DNA of 64,000 nucleotides. Source: Sporosarcina koreensis (GTDB taxonomy: Bacteria; Bacillota; Bacilli; Bacillales_A; Planococcaceae). The notes under the pieces were generated by a model. That model made no database searches. It worked only from the letters and a program-made list of their open reading frames with translations, and was not told where the DNA came from. Below are positions 51,893 to 60,545 of the stretch, in pieces. The stretch's first letter is position 1, and each line of letters opens with the position of its first letter. The position numbers and the translations under genes are program-made. Location: assembly GCF_001531445.1 (NCBI RefSeq), contig NZ_LQYA01000004.1, positions 62,001-126,000 of the forward strand. Direction: 5' to 3'.

Positions 51893-52955
51893 TCACTTAA
51901 ATGATATGAAAATGGACATCAACCAGTTTGAAGTGGAGGAAGTGGAGGAAGTGAGCGAGGCGGAAAAATCAAGAGTGATGATGGATTTGAAAAGGAAAAT
52001 CAGAAAGCCCAAGCCTGTTAGATGGAGAAAGATGGCTGCAGCGGCGTCGATTACGATTGGATTGTCTTCAGCTGCATTATTTGGACTGTCTTTCACTTCG
52101 TTTGCGCAGGAAATCCCGATTATTGGGCAAGTGTTTAAATGGTTTAACGATGATGGGTTCTATCAGGATTATGATGAGCATGCCAATACACTTGCAATGA
52201 CGCAAGAGGATAACGGGATCAGAATGACGGTGAATGAAGCGGTGTTTGACGGGAAAACGCTTTACATCACATATGATTTGATAACGGAGACGGATTTAGG
52301 AGAAACCCCTTGGCTGGATGGTATGCCCAAAATGCTTGACGAATCCATTTCGCGCCTTGTATCTGCCCAACACAATGTGAAAAAGATCAATGATACTCAC
52401 TATGCAGGAATTACAACAGCCACTCTTTGGCCGGATTATCGAGTGGAAGAAGGCAGCTTTGAATTCAATATCAATGGGATATTGATGGAGCCGCGAGATG
52501 ACGCGGAAGTCATTCCTGGAAATTGGAAGTTCCAGTTTGATTTGAAGGCGACTGATAATAAGGAACAAGTGGTCAAATTGACATCCGCCAAGAATGGCGT
52601 TGCTGTCAATATCAAAAGAGCTGTATTTACGCCAATGTCATTTATCATTTACTATGATGAAAGAGTATCAACGGAGCAACAAATAAAATGGGATTTTATT
52701 AGCGTCGATATTGAAGTTAGGGATGATTTAGGAAATATATATGCAAATGAACATAATGGCGGCTTCGACAGTCAACATTCCAATACATTTGAGAAGCTTA
52801 ATCCTAAAGCAACAAAGCTAATTATTACGCCAAGTGTAAGACTTGCGCAAAGGGATGGCACGAATGAAAATGGGTCATACTACCGCAATGAAGGCAGCAC
52901 TGCACCGATGGAAGAGTTTGAGCTGGATGAGATTGTTATTGAAATAGAAAAGTAG
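51873..52955 (+). CDS. DUF4179-type membrane anti-sigma factor (cassette 2)
   Basis: 360 residues. An acidic cytoplasmic N-terminus (about 55 residues) precedes one membrane helix (MAAAASITIGLSSAALFGLS), then the extracytoplasmic DUF4179 start (EIPIIGQVFKWF) and a C-terminal domain with NEHNGGFDSQ and NPKATKLIITP. These match the same positions of the cassette 1 protein (PIIGNVFDYF, NGGFTEGG, DPQATKLIFHP), so the two are paralogues. The ATG follows GGGAGG by seven bases and lies inside the sigma gene. Confidence 0.83.
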   Translation: MKKDVYDHLNDMKMDINQFEVEEVEEVSEAEKSRVMMDLKRKIRKPKPVRWRKMAAAASITIGLSSAALFGLSFTSFAQEIPIIGQVFKWFNDDGFYQDYDEHANTLAMTQEDNGIRMTVNEAVFDGKTLYITYDLITETDLGETPWLDGMPKMLDESISRLVSAQHNVKKINDTHYAGITTATLWPDYRVEEGSFEFNINGILMEPRDDAEVIPGNWKFQFDLKATDNKEQVVKLTSAKNGVAVNIKRAVFTPMSFIIYYDERVSTEQQIKWDFISVDIEVRDDLGNIYANEHNGGFDSQHSNTFEKLNPKATKLIITPSVRLAQRDGTNENGSYYRNEGSTAPMEEFELDEIVIEIEK

Positions 52956-52978
52956 AGGGTCCCCTCTACTTTTCTTTT
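52948..52978. terminator. Bidirectional terminator after cassette 2
   Basis: AAAAGTAGAGGG pairs with CCCTCTACTTTT. It overlaps the ends of both convergent genes. Confidence 0.82.
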
Positions 52979-53913
52979 CTTAATTCTTCCAATATCTTCT
53001 GCGCTTGGTAGCCGACTTCAAAGTCATAAAGATCCGCTTCTTGCCCATTCACTGCTTTTACCAACTCGTCAATTAAACGCGGGTGAGTGGTGGCTTCAAG
53101 GGAAATCGGTTCGAGAGTGTCACCCATTTTCCCTCCCCTTACCTCTCCCCAGTTTTCTAGCGTTAGGACGCCTTCCGTTCCATATGCTGTGAAACCGATG
53201 TGCTCCTTGCCCGCAAGTCCGCTCATTCCCTCAATCAACACAGGCGTACCATCTTCGAGTTCGGATGTGGCAATGATGCCCGTCTCGCCTAGCGTCGGGT
53301 CATCAGGGAATTCTAAACGTGTTTGGATATTGTGGATTTCACCGAATAATTTTAGCGTCTGCTGGATGAAATGGACGCCGACTTCAAGGACAAAGCCGCC
53401 TTGCTCTCGCCCGCCGACCCAGTCATTTTTCTGCCAAGCACGCGGCCATGCCGGAAAATGCATCGAAAGCTGGAGGCGGCGCAACTTACCAATGTAGTTT
53501 TCGTTGATTAGCTCAGCAAATTTCGAGGCCGCTTGGCCATAATTCAGTGGAAAATTCATGGCATGCACGACGCACGCTTCTTTCACAGCATCCGCCATCT
53601 CCCTCGCCTCTTCCAGCGAGTTCGCCAACGGTTTTTCACAAAGAATATGTTTTTTCGCCTCAATGGCATCCATCACGATGGCGTGGTGGAATTTCGGCGG
53701 CACCGCTACGTAGACGAGATCCACCTGTGTGTTGGCAAGCAGCTGTTTATAATCCGTATAGGCTTCTACGTTGCCCAATTGTTCGGATGTTTTCTTCGCA
53801 AGTGATTCATTCCGGTCGCAAACCGCAGTTATCACGACTTCATCATGCTCAGTAAATTGCTTGATCAACCTTTGACCAATGGCTCCTAGGCCGATGATGC
53901 CGATATGTATCAT
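52966..53913 (-). CDS. Gfo/Idh/MocA-family oxidoreductase
   Basis: 315 residues. The NAD(P)-binding fold opens with IGIIGLGAIGQRLIKQF, and HHAIVMDAIEAKKHILCEKPLANSLEEAREM carries the family EKP catalytic-region motif. A C-terminal beta-sheet domain follows. Members oxidise or reduce sugars, inositols and related compounds; the substrate is unknown. GGGGGAATTA precedes the ATG. Not obviously in an operon. Confidence 0.85.
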   Translation of the reverse strand: MIHIGIIGLGAIGQRLIKQFTEHDEVVITAVCDRNESLAKKTSEQLGNVEAYTDYKQLLANTQVDLVYVAVPPKFHHAIVMDAIEAKKHILCEKPLANSLEEAREMADAVKEACVVHAMNFPLNYGQAASKFAELINENYIGKLRRLQLSMHFPAWPRAWQKNDWVGGREQGGFVLEVGVHFIQQTLKLFGEIHNIQTRLEFPDDPTLGETGIIATSELEDGTPVLIEGMSGLAGKEHIGFTAYGTEGVLTLENWGEVRGGKMGDTLEPISLEATTHPRLIDELVKAVNGQEADLYDFEVGYQAQKILEELRKEK

Positions 53914-53974
53914 AGTAATTCCCCCTTTTTTCTATCGTTTAATAGGCGAGGCAGGCTGTCATTTATTCATTGCC

Positions 53975-54032
53975 AGAGAGAGAATGGGCCCTTGTGCGAA
54001 AGAATGGATCCTGACGCGAAAACGAGAACTTC
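53975..54032. repeat. Short 20-bp periodic array, two to three units
   Basis: GAGAATGGGCCCTTGTGCGA is followed by AAGAATGGATCCTGACGCGA and a partial third unit AAACGAGAACTTCTC. The step is 20 bp. It ends at the stop of the acetyltransferase gene. Confidence 0.6.
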
Positions 54033-54743
54033 TCACCTATCTATCCGGTAAATCCCTTTCCGATCCCGCAACCGGCAGCCGTTCCGCTCAAAAATACTGA
54101 TCATATGACGATTTGCTTCATCGGTGCTGCCGACATAAATCGACGCGCCAATTTCCTTCAGCACGCTTAATGAAATCCGATGAAGGACAGTTCCATATCC
54201 CTTCCCTCTCCATTCCGGCACGACGCCGAAATAAAACAGGCGCCCCTCATCGACAGTGCCTTGCTCAATAATGGGGATGCTCAATCCGATAGGCTCGCCT
54301 GATTTCCGGAAGATGAAACAAGATGCCCTCCATTCAGAACCAAGTTCATTTTCGAGCGACTCCATCACTTGCTCGATTGTGAATAGCTTGTTTTTATTCG
54401 CGGATCCACTGCGGCAACGCTCGTACAGCTCCGCAAAATCCGAATTTGGCATTTCACTATCTGTTAAAGCTTCCGATGTAATTTCAGGGTCATCGGTAAA
54501 ACTTTCATCCAACGCCCGGGTATATTCCACGATCGTTGAAATCTTGCGGAAGCCCTGTTCCAACAACCATTCTTCATTCGTAGCATCCATTAAAAGAGAC
54601 AAATACTCAACTTGATTGTCCCGCCAATCGCCAAGTAAACTCTTAAAAGCATCTCTATATTCCAGCTCGGATACTCCCTCTACTTTCACTTGGTCAACAA
54701 GCCAATACTCTTGATCCTTCTTGATTGTGTTAAATAAATTCAC
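54033..54743 (-). CDS. GNAT-family N-acetyltransferase
   Basis: 236 residues. The first 100 residues are a degenerate GNAT-like half; the second holds the catalytic fold: FYFGVVPEWRGKGYGTVLHRISLSVLKEIGASIYVGSTDEANRHMISIFERNGCR, where RGKGYG is the acetyl-CoA pyrophosphate loop. The ATG follows a GGGGGTGG site. It lies 15 bp after the broken DUF6155 gene and is likely co-transcribed with it. Substrate unknown. Confidence 0.8.
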   Translation of the reverse strand: MNLFNTIKKDQEYWLVDQVKVEGVSELEYRDAFKSLLGDWRDNQVEYLSLLMDATNEEWLLEQGFRKISTIVEYTRALDESFTDDPEITSEALTDSEMPNSDFAELYERCRSGSANKNKLFTIEQVMESLENELGSEWRASCFIFRKSGEPIGLSIPIIEQGTVDEGRLFYFGVVPEWRGKGYGTVLHRISLSVLKEIGASIYVGSTDEANRHMISIFERNGCRLRDRKGIYRIDR

Positions 54744-54758
54744 ATTGCCACCCCCTAA

Positions 54759-55295
54759 TTAGTCCTCTTCCAACCAGCCCAATGAGTAATAAATATTGCA
54801 AAGGCCGTCATGATACCCCCAACCTACCCCGTCACTTTCTTCCACGACTTTGAATAGGCGATCACTAAAAAGGCCATATAAATGTTTATCATCCTCGCAC
54901 GCTTCCACTACTTTTTCGTACATCGAGAGCATGCTATTGTAAAATGGGAGGTCAATATCCCCGTATGTATTCGTAAATTCCGTCCCAAGCTCTACGTAAT
55001 AGAGCATTAAACCTGTCGCTCCCTCAGCATCTCCTGTTATTTTCTTATATTCGCTTATCGTCTTCTTCGCAACGGACAGGCGCAGTTTCACATAACCTTT
55101 AGTAGGGAAAAATTCATTAGTAACCTCTTCCGCCGCCTTTTCGTACAGCTCCTCAATCGCCGCCTCGCCATTAATTTTAACAGCAAAATAATCTTGTACC
55201 GGCTTATTGGCTTTAAAGAGTTCCGTAATGATTCCAACTAACTCCTTATGCTCCAAATCCTAAACATACCTTTTTACATCTGTCACTTTCACCAT
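54759..55295 (-). pseudogene. DUF6155 gene interrupted by an in-frame TAG
   Basis: From an ATG at 55295, with AAAGGA ten bases upstream, translation gives MVKVTDVKRYV, then TAG (55260-55262), then DLEHKELVGIITELFKANKP and 150 more residues to a normal stop. The stretch before the stop matches the expected DUF6155 N-terminus in form (short strand-helix leading into a KEL-I motif), so the gene seems to have lost codon 12 by a single change, for example from CAG or AAG. A TTG two codons after the TAG could restart translation to give 165 residues, but has a poor ribosome site. Function of the family unknown. Confidence 0.65.
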
Positions 55296-55371
55296 TATTG
55301 TCCGTTCCTTTCTTTTTAGGGTATTTCTAATTTAATTTATTCGATGAAAACATACCAATCCCTTCTTTTTC

Positions 55372-55412
55372 AAAAAAGCAGCCTCCTATCGTCTAGGTCC
55401 GACTGCTGCACT
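55372..55412 (-). terminator. Terminator of sigma cassette 3
   Basis: On the minus strand GCAGC pairs with GCTGC, with an inner CCTA/TAGG pair, and six T follow. Confidence 0.75.
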
Positions 55413-55427
55413 TTACCTATAACCATC

Positions 55428-56597
55428 CTATTTCAGTTTAGTTGCATCCACAACGTACAACGAATAAAAATCGGTGCCTTCCACGTTAACAACTAATGAT
55501 CCTTCAGGCGTAAACCTTGGCTTCACAAGGCGTTCCTGTATATGATCCAACACCGGCAACGCATGTGCTTGATTATTTTCGATCCTATAAAGTTTGATAG
55601 TACGGGAATCCTTCACCGGGACATCGAGCGCAAGAATGTCTTCGAACACGGCATACGCAAAAAACTTTGGCGTCTCCACTATGTAGAACTGTCCATCCGT
55701 CAAGTCTACATAGCCCAAGACCGGCCCCGTATCCCCTTCATTAAAAAGCTCGGCAAACACCTTATTTCCTGAAATGGAGAGATTAATTGCGTTTTCGTAT
55801 GGAAATGAGTACTCGCCTATTTGACGCTGCGATTTAAGATCATGCACTGTAAATTTAAATTGTGAAGAATCGGATTCTCCGTAATCTGTGATGATGAATT
55901 TCCCTGTTGCTCCCCTTGTATATTCTAATTTTAACCTTTGCGAATGCAAATCAATTAGCTGGGTCTGCTCAAGCGTCTTCAAGTCCAGTTGTGTGAACCA
56001 TATATTCCCCTGACTTACAGATGTATAGTTCAGCTGATCCCCATCAATCTGCATACCATGCAATTCATCGGGAATGTTTCGGACTTCCCCGTTCAACCGA
56101 TTCAATATTGAATAACCCTCTATATCATCCTGCTTCCAAACGATCCAACGCTCATTTGCCGCGACATTATATCCCGATATATTCGCATCCTCTTCTCGTT
56201 CTACTAGGATCTCTTTTATTTTAGATTCCGTATTATACGCATAGATTCTATACCCATCCGTGAAAATCATTTCCTTCGTTTTATCCACATAAATCGCAGT
56301 AATCAATGTAGCAAGATTCTCGCCAAGTATGGAAACTTTATGGACAACTTCGGAAGGCATTGATTCTACAATTGCCTTCTCTCCCATCTCATGCTGGATA
56401 TACGGCACCGCAAGGAATCCGGCAATCCCGACAACGGCAACCGCGGATATTAGCGGCTTCAAGGCGGGCTTCCTCGTAGGCGATCCTTTTTCGAGCCGGC
56501 GATGCGCTTCCGCCACAATCGCCCTCTTCCGCTCATCCCTTAACCTCACCTGTTCAGGAATCGATTGGTCCAAGCTTTTTCGTATGTGCTCATGCAT
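55428..56597 (-). CDS. Membrane protein with beta-propeller-like domain, probable anti-sigma (cassette 3)
   Basis: About 389 residues. A basic cytoplasmic N-terminus of some 50 residues precedes one membrane helix (PLISAVAVVGIAGFLAVPYI), followed by a 310-residue extracytoplasmic region of repeated beta motifs (FTDGYRIYAYNTESK, WIVWKQDDIEGYSILN, YTSVSQGNIWFTQLDL, GYVDLTDGQFYIV) that looks like a propeller. The start at 56597 follows GGAGGGG by seven bases and overlaps the sigma stop. Position and topology argue for an anti-sigma or sensor, though no zinc-binding anti-sigma motif is seen. Confidence 0.7.
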   Translation of the reverse strand: MHEHIRKSLDQSIPEQVRLRDERKRAIVAEAHRRLEKGSPTRKPALKPLISAVAVVGIAGFLAVPYIQHEMGEKAIVESMPSEVVHKVSILGENLATLITAIYVDKTKEMIFTDGYRIYAYNTESKIKEILVEREEDANISGYNVAANERWIVWKQDDIEGYSILNRLNGEVRNIPDELHGMQIDGDQLNYTSVSQGNIWFTQLDLKTLEQTQLIDLHSQRLKLEYTRGATGKFIITDYGESDSSQFKFTVHDLKSQRQIGEYSFPYENAINLSISGNKVFAELFNEGDTGPVLGYVDLTDGQFYIVETPKFFAYAVFEDILALDVPVKDSRTIKLYRIENNQAHALPVLDHIQERLVKPRFTPEGSLVVNVEGTDFYSLYVVDATKLK

Positions 56598-57111
56598 AAT
56601 CATTCCCCTCCTCGAAGGCTATGCGCGCCAGTTTTCTTCCTCTCGCAAGCCTTGTTTTGACAGTATTCACTGGACAGTCCAACACATTTGCAATTTCTGC
56701 GACGGACAGTTCGGAATAATAATGAAGCCAAATGACTTCCCGATACTTCAGCGGCAGCCCCTCAATCAGTTTCGCAACATGATCATCTGATTCCTTTTGG
56801 ATTATCTCGCATTCAGGCGTATCCTTGTTGATTAGCAAATGACCGAATAGATTTGAGATTTCCATTTTCCTATAGGCCCAGCTTTTGAAATAGTTATGGC
56901 ACTCGTTGATGGCAACCCTGTATAAATATGTTTTAATGGACGAGCGGCCCTCGAATTTATCGAGATTCAAATAATAGCGGATGAACACTTCCTGAACGAT
57001 ATCTTCCGCCTTCTTTTCATCTTTCACAATGGCGTATGTAAGCCGCATCAAGTAATCCCCATAGGAATTCATGGCAGTTAAAAGTAATCGGTCCCGTTCC
57101 TGTTTCTCCAC
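56590..57111 (-). CDS. ECF RNA polymerase sigma factor (cassette 3)
   Basis: 173 residues from a GTG seven bases after GGAGG. Sigma-2: DEKKAEDIVQEVFIRYYLNLDKFEGRSSIKTYLYRVAINECHNYFKS, closely like the SigW/SigM/SigV group; sigma-4: LPLKYREVIWLHYYSELSVAEIANVLDCPVNTVKTRLARGR. A TGAAAC...GTCTAA promoter upstream suggests positive autoregulation. First gene of a two-gene unit. Confidence 0.88.
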   Translation of the reverse strand: MEKQERDRLLLTAMNSYGDYLMRLTYAIVKDEKKAEDIVQEVFIRYYLNLDKFEGRSSIKTYLYRVAINECHNYFKSWAYRKMEISNLFGHLLINKDTPECEIIQKESDDHVAKLIEGLPLKYREVIWLHYYSELSVAEIANVLDCPVNTVKTRLARGRKLARIAFEEGNDYA

Positions 57112-57134
57112 CCCTCCGCCTCCCTTCCCTACTT

Positions 57135-57165
57135 GTTAGACAAAGCAAATGATGAAACGGTTTCA
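57135..57165 (-). promoter_or_regulatory. Candidate ECF-type autoregulated promoter
   Basis: On the minus strand TGAAAC (-35) is followed after 17-18 bp by TGTCTAA, close to the CGTC-type -10 box of extracytoplasmic-function promoters. The predicted leader is only about 15 bases. Confidence 0.5.
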
Positions 57166-57298
57166 TTTTCTGTCATCTTTCATTCTAACGTTAAGATTTC
57201 AATGGATATTTTTAACTTTAACATGTTTGTTTGGGCAGCAGACACCCGGGTATGAATAAAAGGATCATCTCTTTCGTTATGTTAGGCAGGTGTTCTTC

Positions 57299-57895
57299 AT
57301 GTTCGGACTTTCTGATTTAGCTTCGCTGATCATCTCCGTCTTCATCATTCTGCCAGTCGTCACATTTCTAAGGGAATCCGGTTACCTTATCGCGAGTGTT
57401 ATTTTTGGCGTCAAAAATCCAAGGCTGACGATCGGATCGGGTCCCCGTTTTAAAAAAATCGGCATATTTGATATACGGAAATATTATCATTTGTATAGCT
57501 GGTTTTCTTTTGATTCTCTGAAAAGGGATGGAAAGTTTGCGTATATATGCATTTACGCGGGCCCCATCCTCATCAATTTGGTTGTGGCGTTTGCCATTAA
57601 TGCGTTACTGGCGAATGGTTTCCTTGAGGACTACAGGATCTTCTGGGAACGCTTCATTTTTTATGTATTCTACTATGTACTTTTGGATATTGTCCCGATG
57701 TTCACCCTGAACGGCAAGCCGAACAACGGGATGATCTTATACGAAATGCTGCGCTATGGGAAACGTATCGATTATAATAACGATCCTTTCATTCCCGCTA
57801 CGACTGATGTGGAAGAAGAGGTTCAAGAGCAAATGGAAAAAATCGAGGAAATGATTGAGGAAGAAAATAAGAGTGACAGCCACCCTCGCTCGTAG
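57299..57895 (+). CDS. Membrane protein resembling a degenerate M50 site-2 protease
   Basis: 198 residues with four or so membrane helices. FLRESGYLIASVIFGVKNPRLTIGSGPRFKKIGIF aligns in plan with the HExGH helix and following beta segment of M50 proteases, but the metal-binding HExxH is RESGY here. YAGPILINLVVAF corresponds to the GPxxN helix, and DIVPMFTLNGKPNNGMILYEMLRYG to the NxxPxxxLDG helix. All catalytic ligands are replaced, so it should be inactive as a protease. The acidic tail (EEEVQEQMEKIEEMIEEE) is coiled-coil-like. ATG at 57299 after GGCAGGTG. Confidence 0.65.
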   Translation: MFGLSDLASLIISVFIILPVVTFLRESGYLIASVIFGVKNPRLTIGSGPRFKKIGIFDIRKYYHLYSWFSFDSLKRDGKFAYICIYAGPILINLVVAFAINALLANGFLEDYRIFWERFIFYVFYYVLLDIVPMFTLNGKPNNGMILYEMLRYGKRIDYNNDPFIPATTDVEEEVQEQMEKIEEMIEEENKSDSHPRS

Positions 57896-57911
57896 GTTGA
57901 CTGTCACTCTT
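57869..57911. terminator. Bidirectional terminator overlapping the coding end
   Basis: AAGAGTGACAG pairs with CTGTCACTCTT. The left arm is inside the last codons of the M50-like gene. Confidence 0.8.
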
Positions 57912-57912
57912 A

Positions 57913-58224
57913 TTAGTCCTCGTCTTTTTCAGCTAATTTCCGTTCCCTTGTGAAGTCCGGTTCATCGCCAAATTCTGTATTGAAGTTAGGATTAGAGATT
58001 TGCCGGCGGGTCGTTACGACTTCCCTGTCTTCATCCGGACTGAATAAAATTGCCAAACAGATTAGACCGCTAATCGCTACAAGGGCATAAACCACCCTTG
58101 CCATAAATGCATCCTGTCCGCCAAATAAAGAGGCAACCAAGTCAAACTGGAAAAAAGCAATCAGGCCCCAATTCAATGCTCCAATGATAACCAATGCCAA
58201 TGCAATCCGTCGAACTGCTCCCAT
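57913..58224 (-). CDS. DUF378 membrane protein (YuzA-like)
   Basis: 103 residues. RRIALALVIIGALNWGLIAFFQFDLVASLFGG is the DUF378 signature, followed by a second helix (VYALVAISGLICLAILF) and a hydrophilic tail of about 40 residues that is longer than in most members. Function unknown. GAGGAGGAG precedes the ATG. Monocistronic. Confidence 0.88.
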   Translation of the reverse strand: MGAVRRIALALVIIGALNWGLIAFFQFDLVASLFGGQDAFMARVVYALVAISGLICLAILFSPDEDREVVTTRRQISNPNFNTEFGDEPDFTRERKLAEKDED

Positions 58225-58369
58225 TTCATACTCCTCCTCATGTTAACAATTACTATTATCTTTTGCTAAATGAGGATTTTCATACATCCCAGAAACATTT
58301 TTGCTTCTTCAGATGAATAAAACTTTCGTATGGACTATCCGTACATGAAAGAATAAAGGAGTGTGTAAC

Positions 58370-58858
58370 GTGAACAATAAGCCTGTCTTGGATATCCCGA
58401 AAACATTATTCGAAAAATTGCTGGATAGTATTACAGCAATCGTCTATTTGGCCGGCATCGTCTACACAATCGTCATTTGGAGCCAGCTTCCTGATCAAGT
58501 GCCTGCGCATTACAACGCCGCTGGTGACGTGAATCGATGGGGATCCAAATGGGAGCTCATCCTGTTGCCTGTCATCGCTGCCCTCCTGGCTGTTTTCATG
58601 TCCTTTCTGGAAAAGCATCCCGAGTGGCATAATTATATGAAGCTGAATGAGAACAACATCGAATTCCAATATAAAAATTCACGGATGCTATTGAATGTCC
58701 TAAAAAATGAATGCGTCCTCCTATTCGTCTTTCTTACGTACAGTACAGAGCAAGTCGCATTAGGGAACATCGACTCACTAGGCATTGTCTTCCTACCTGT
58801 TTTTCTTATTATCATTTTCGGGTCGATGGCATTCTTCATTGCCCGTTCATTAAAATAA
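58370..58858 (+). CDS. DUF1648 membrane protein
   Basis: 162 residues with four membrane helices. IVIWSQLPDQVPAHYNAAGDVNRWGSKWELILLPVIAALL is the DUF1648 signature, as in SdpI-type immunity proteins, though only the N-terminal domain of that family is present. The GTG at 58370 lies eight bases after AAAGGAG. Function in this setting unknown. A terminator follows. Confidence 0.83.
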   Translation: MNNKPVLDIPKTLFEKLLDSITAIVYLAGIVYTIVIWSQLPDQVPAHYNAAGDVNRWGSKWELILLPVIAALLAVFMSFLEKHPEWHNYMKLNENNIEFQYKNSRMLLNVLKNECVLLFVFLTYSTEQVALGNIDSLGIVFLPVFLIIIFGSMAFFIARSLK

Positions 58859-58936
58859 ATATTGTCTTTCCATAGTTTTTTAGCAAAGGGCATATCAATT
58901 TAAAATTGACTTTCTCATGTTGATACAGAAATCCTA

Positions 58937-58959
58937 CCAAGCATAACGCTTGGTTTTTT
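58937..58959 (+). terminator. Terminator of the DUF1648 gene
   Basis: CCAAGC pairs with GCTTGG around a five-base loop and T6 follows. Confidence 0.85.
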
Positions 58960-59067
58960 CGTTACTTTTTGATAAAATTGAGAGGTGAGCATTTTTATAA
59001 GAAGTTTGATTAAAAATATGCCTAAGGGCTGAAGGAGTGAGCGATTCACAATAAGGAGCTGGAATCT

Positions 59068-60474
59068 ATGACAACAGAACAAACTACTTTGCAACAAGAC
59101 ACTGGTGTTGAGGTCGTCCGGGATTATTCTTTGGACCGTGTACCTCGTGAGGATCGAACGAAAGGCTGGCTTAGCATTACCAACATTACATTTGGCATCG
59201 CTACAGCTATTTTTTACTTCCAGATGGGAAGCGTGATGGCTCTCCAATTCGGGGCTCCGAACGCCCTCATTTCCGCTGGCTACGCAATCATCGTAGCAGG
59301 CTTGCTCGGTACAGTCATCGTCTATTTATCGGCCAAGTCGGGAATGAATGTGAACCTATTATCCCGGGGCGGCGGCTTCGGCTATATAGGAGCATCGTTG
59401 ACTTCTCTCATTTACGCATCGAATTTCATTATGTATTGTGCGTTTGAAGGCCTGATTCTCATATCGGCCGTCCACCATTTTCTCCCTTCCTTTCCGAAAT
59501 GGGTTTTAATCCTCGTATTTGGACTCATTGTTATTCCTCTTAATTGGTTTGGTATTCAACAACTGGACAAGCTGCAAAAATGGTCATTACCGATTTTTCT
59601 TCTTTTCTTGATTACTGCAATTGTTGTTTCCTTCATCAAACCTGCTATTTATACGGGTCCTGTTTTCTCTTATATGCCGGAAGGAGTACAGCTTGGCGGG
59701 ACTGCGCTGCTGTTCTGCATCGGTATGCATAATGGGATTATGGGCTTGACCGCTCTTCTCGCTTCTGATTATGCCCGTTTTTTACGCCCTAAAGATATCA
59801 AAATCGGATCTTTAGCAATCGGGTTCATTCCTCAAATTTTTTGTTACGGCGTTATGGGAGGATTAGGTATCTGGTTCGGTGTCCGTTACTTGGAATCGGA
59901 TCCAGGCGTTTATATTGTACTGCTGCTCGGAATCGGCGGTGCGTTATTTACCATGTTGACGCAATTGCGTATTAATGTCACAAATATTTATAGTAGTTCA
60001 CTCTCCTTATCAAACTTCTTTGAAAATATCTTCCGTTTCACCCCCGGCCGACGGTTTTGGGTCGTTGTCTCCGCGTTGACGGCGATTGCTCTAATGCTTG
60101 GCGGCATTGTAGACCACCTCACTACGGTCATGACATTCCAAGGCGTCTTCCTGTTTGCATGGGCGTCCATCTTAGTGACGGATGCGCTCGTCGTCAAAAA
60201 ATGGTTGAAGATTGGACCGAATTATTATGTCGCGACACAAGATTATTTATATAAATGGAATCCTGTCGGTGTTGTTTCCCTCCTGGTTTCAAGTGTAATC
60301 GGCACAATTGCCGCACTTGGCTATATGGGAGTATTCCTCCAATCGACAGCTGCGTTTTTCGCTGCTGTGCTCGCCGCTATTTTGACGGTCATCATGGCGG
60401 TACTGACAAAAGGGAAATATTATTTACTGCAGGAACCAACTCATATTGTCGAAGAAGACAAACTGAAACGATGA
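59068..60474 (+). CDS. NCS1-family (CodB-like) purine/cytosine permease
   Basis: 468 residues, 12 membrane helices. RTKGWLSITNITFGIATAIFYFQMGSVMALQFG is the NCS1 N-terminal motif; GGGFGYIGASLTSLIYASNFIMYCAFEG is TM3, and SDYARFLRP the conserved loop after TM6. Members import cytosine, purines, allantoin, thiamine or hydantoins; the CodB subgroup fits best but no catabolic gene lies beside it. GGAG precedes the ATG by eight bases. Own terminator. Confidence 0.85.
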   Translation: MTTEQTTLQQDTGVEVVRDYSLDRVPREDRTKGWLSITNITFGIATAIFYFQMGSVMALQFGAPNALISAGYAIIVAGLLGTVIVYLSAKSGMNVNLLSRGGGFGYIGASLTSLIYASNFIMYCAFEGLILISAVHHFLPSFPKWVLILVFGLIVIPLNWFGIQQLDKLQKWSLPIFLLFLITAIVVSFIKPAIYTGPVFSYMPEGVQLGGTALLFCIGMHNGIMGLTALLASDYARFLRPKDIKIGSLAIGFIPQIFCYGVMGGLGIWFGVRYLESDPGVYIVLLLGIGGALFTMLTQLRINVTNIYSSSLSLSNFFENIFRFTPGRRFWVVVSALTAIALMLGGIVDHLTTVMTFQGVFLFAWASILVTDALVVKKWLKIGPNYYVATQDYLYKWNPVGVVSLLVSSVIGTIAALGYMGVFLQSTAAFFAAVLAAILTVIMAVLTKGKYYLLQEPTHIVEEDKLKR

Positions 60475-60484
60475 ATGATAAAAG

Positions 60485-60517
60485 CCATGCCCGATTGCCA
60501 ACGGGCATGGTTTTTTT
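60485..60517 (+). terminator. Terminator of the NCS1 permease gene
   Basis: CCATGCCC pairs perfectly with GGGCATGG and T7 follows. Confidence 0.9.
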
Positions 60518-60545
60518 ATGAAATTCTGATTCATCATAAATTCCG

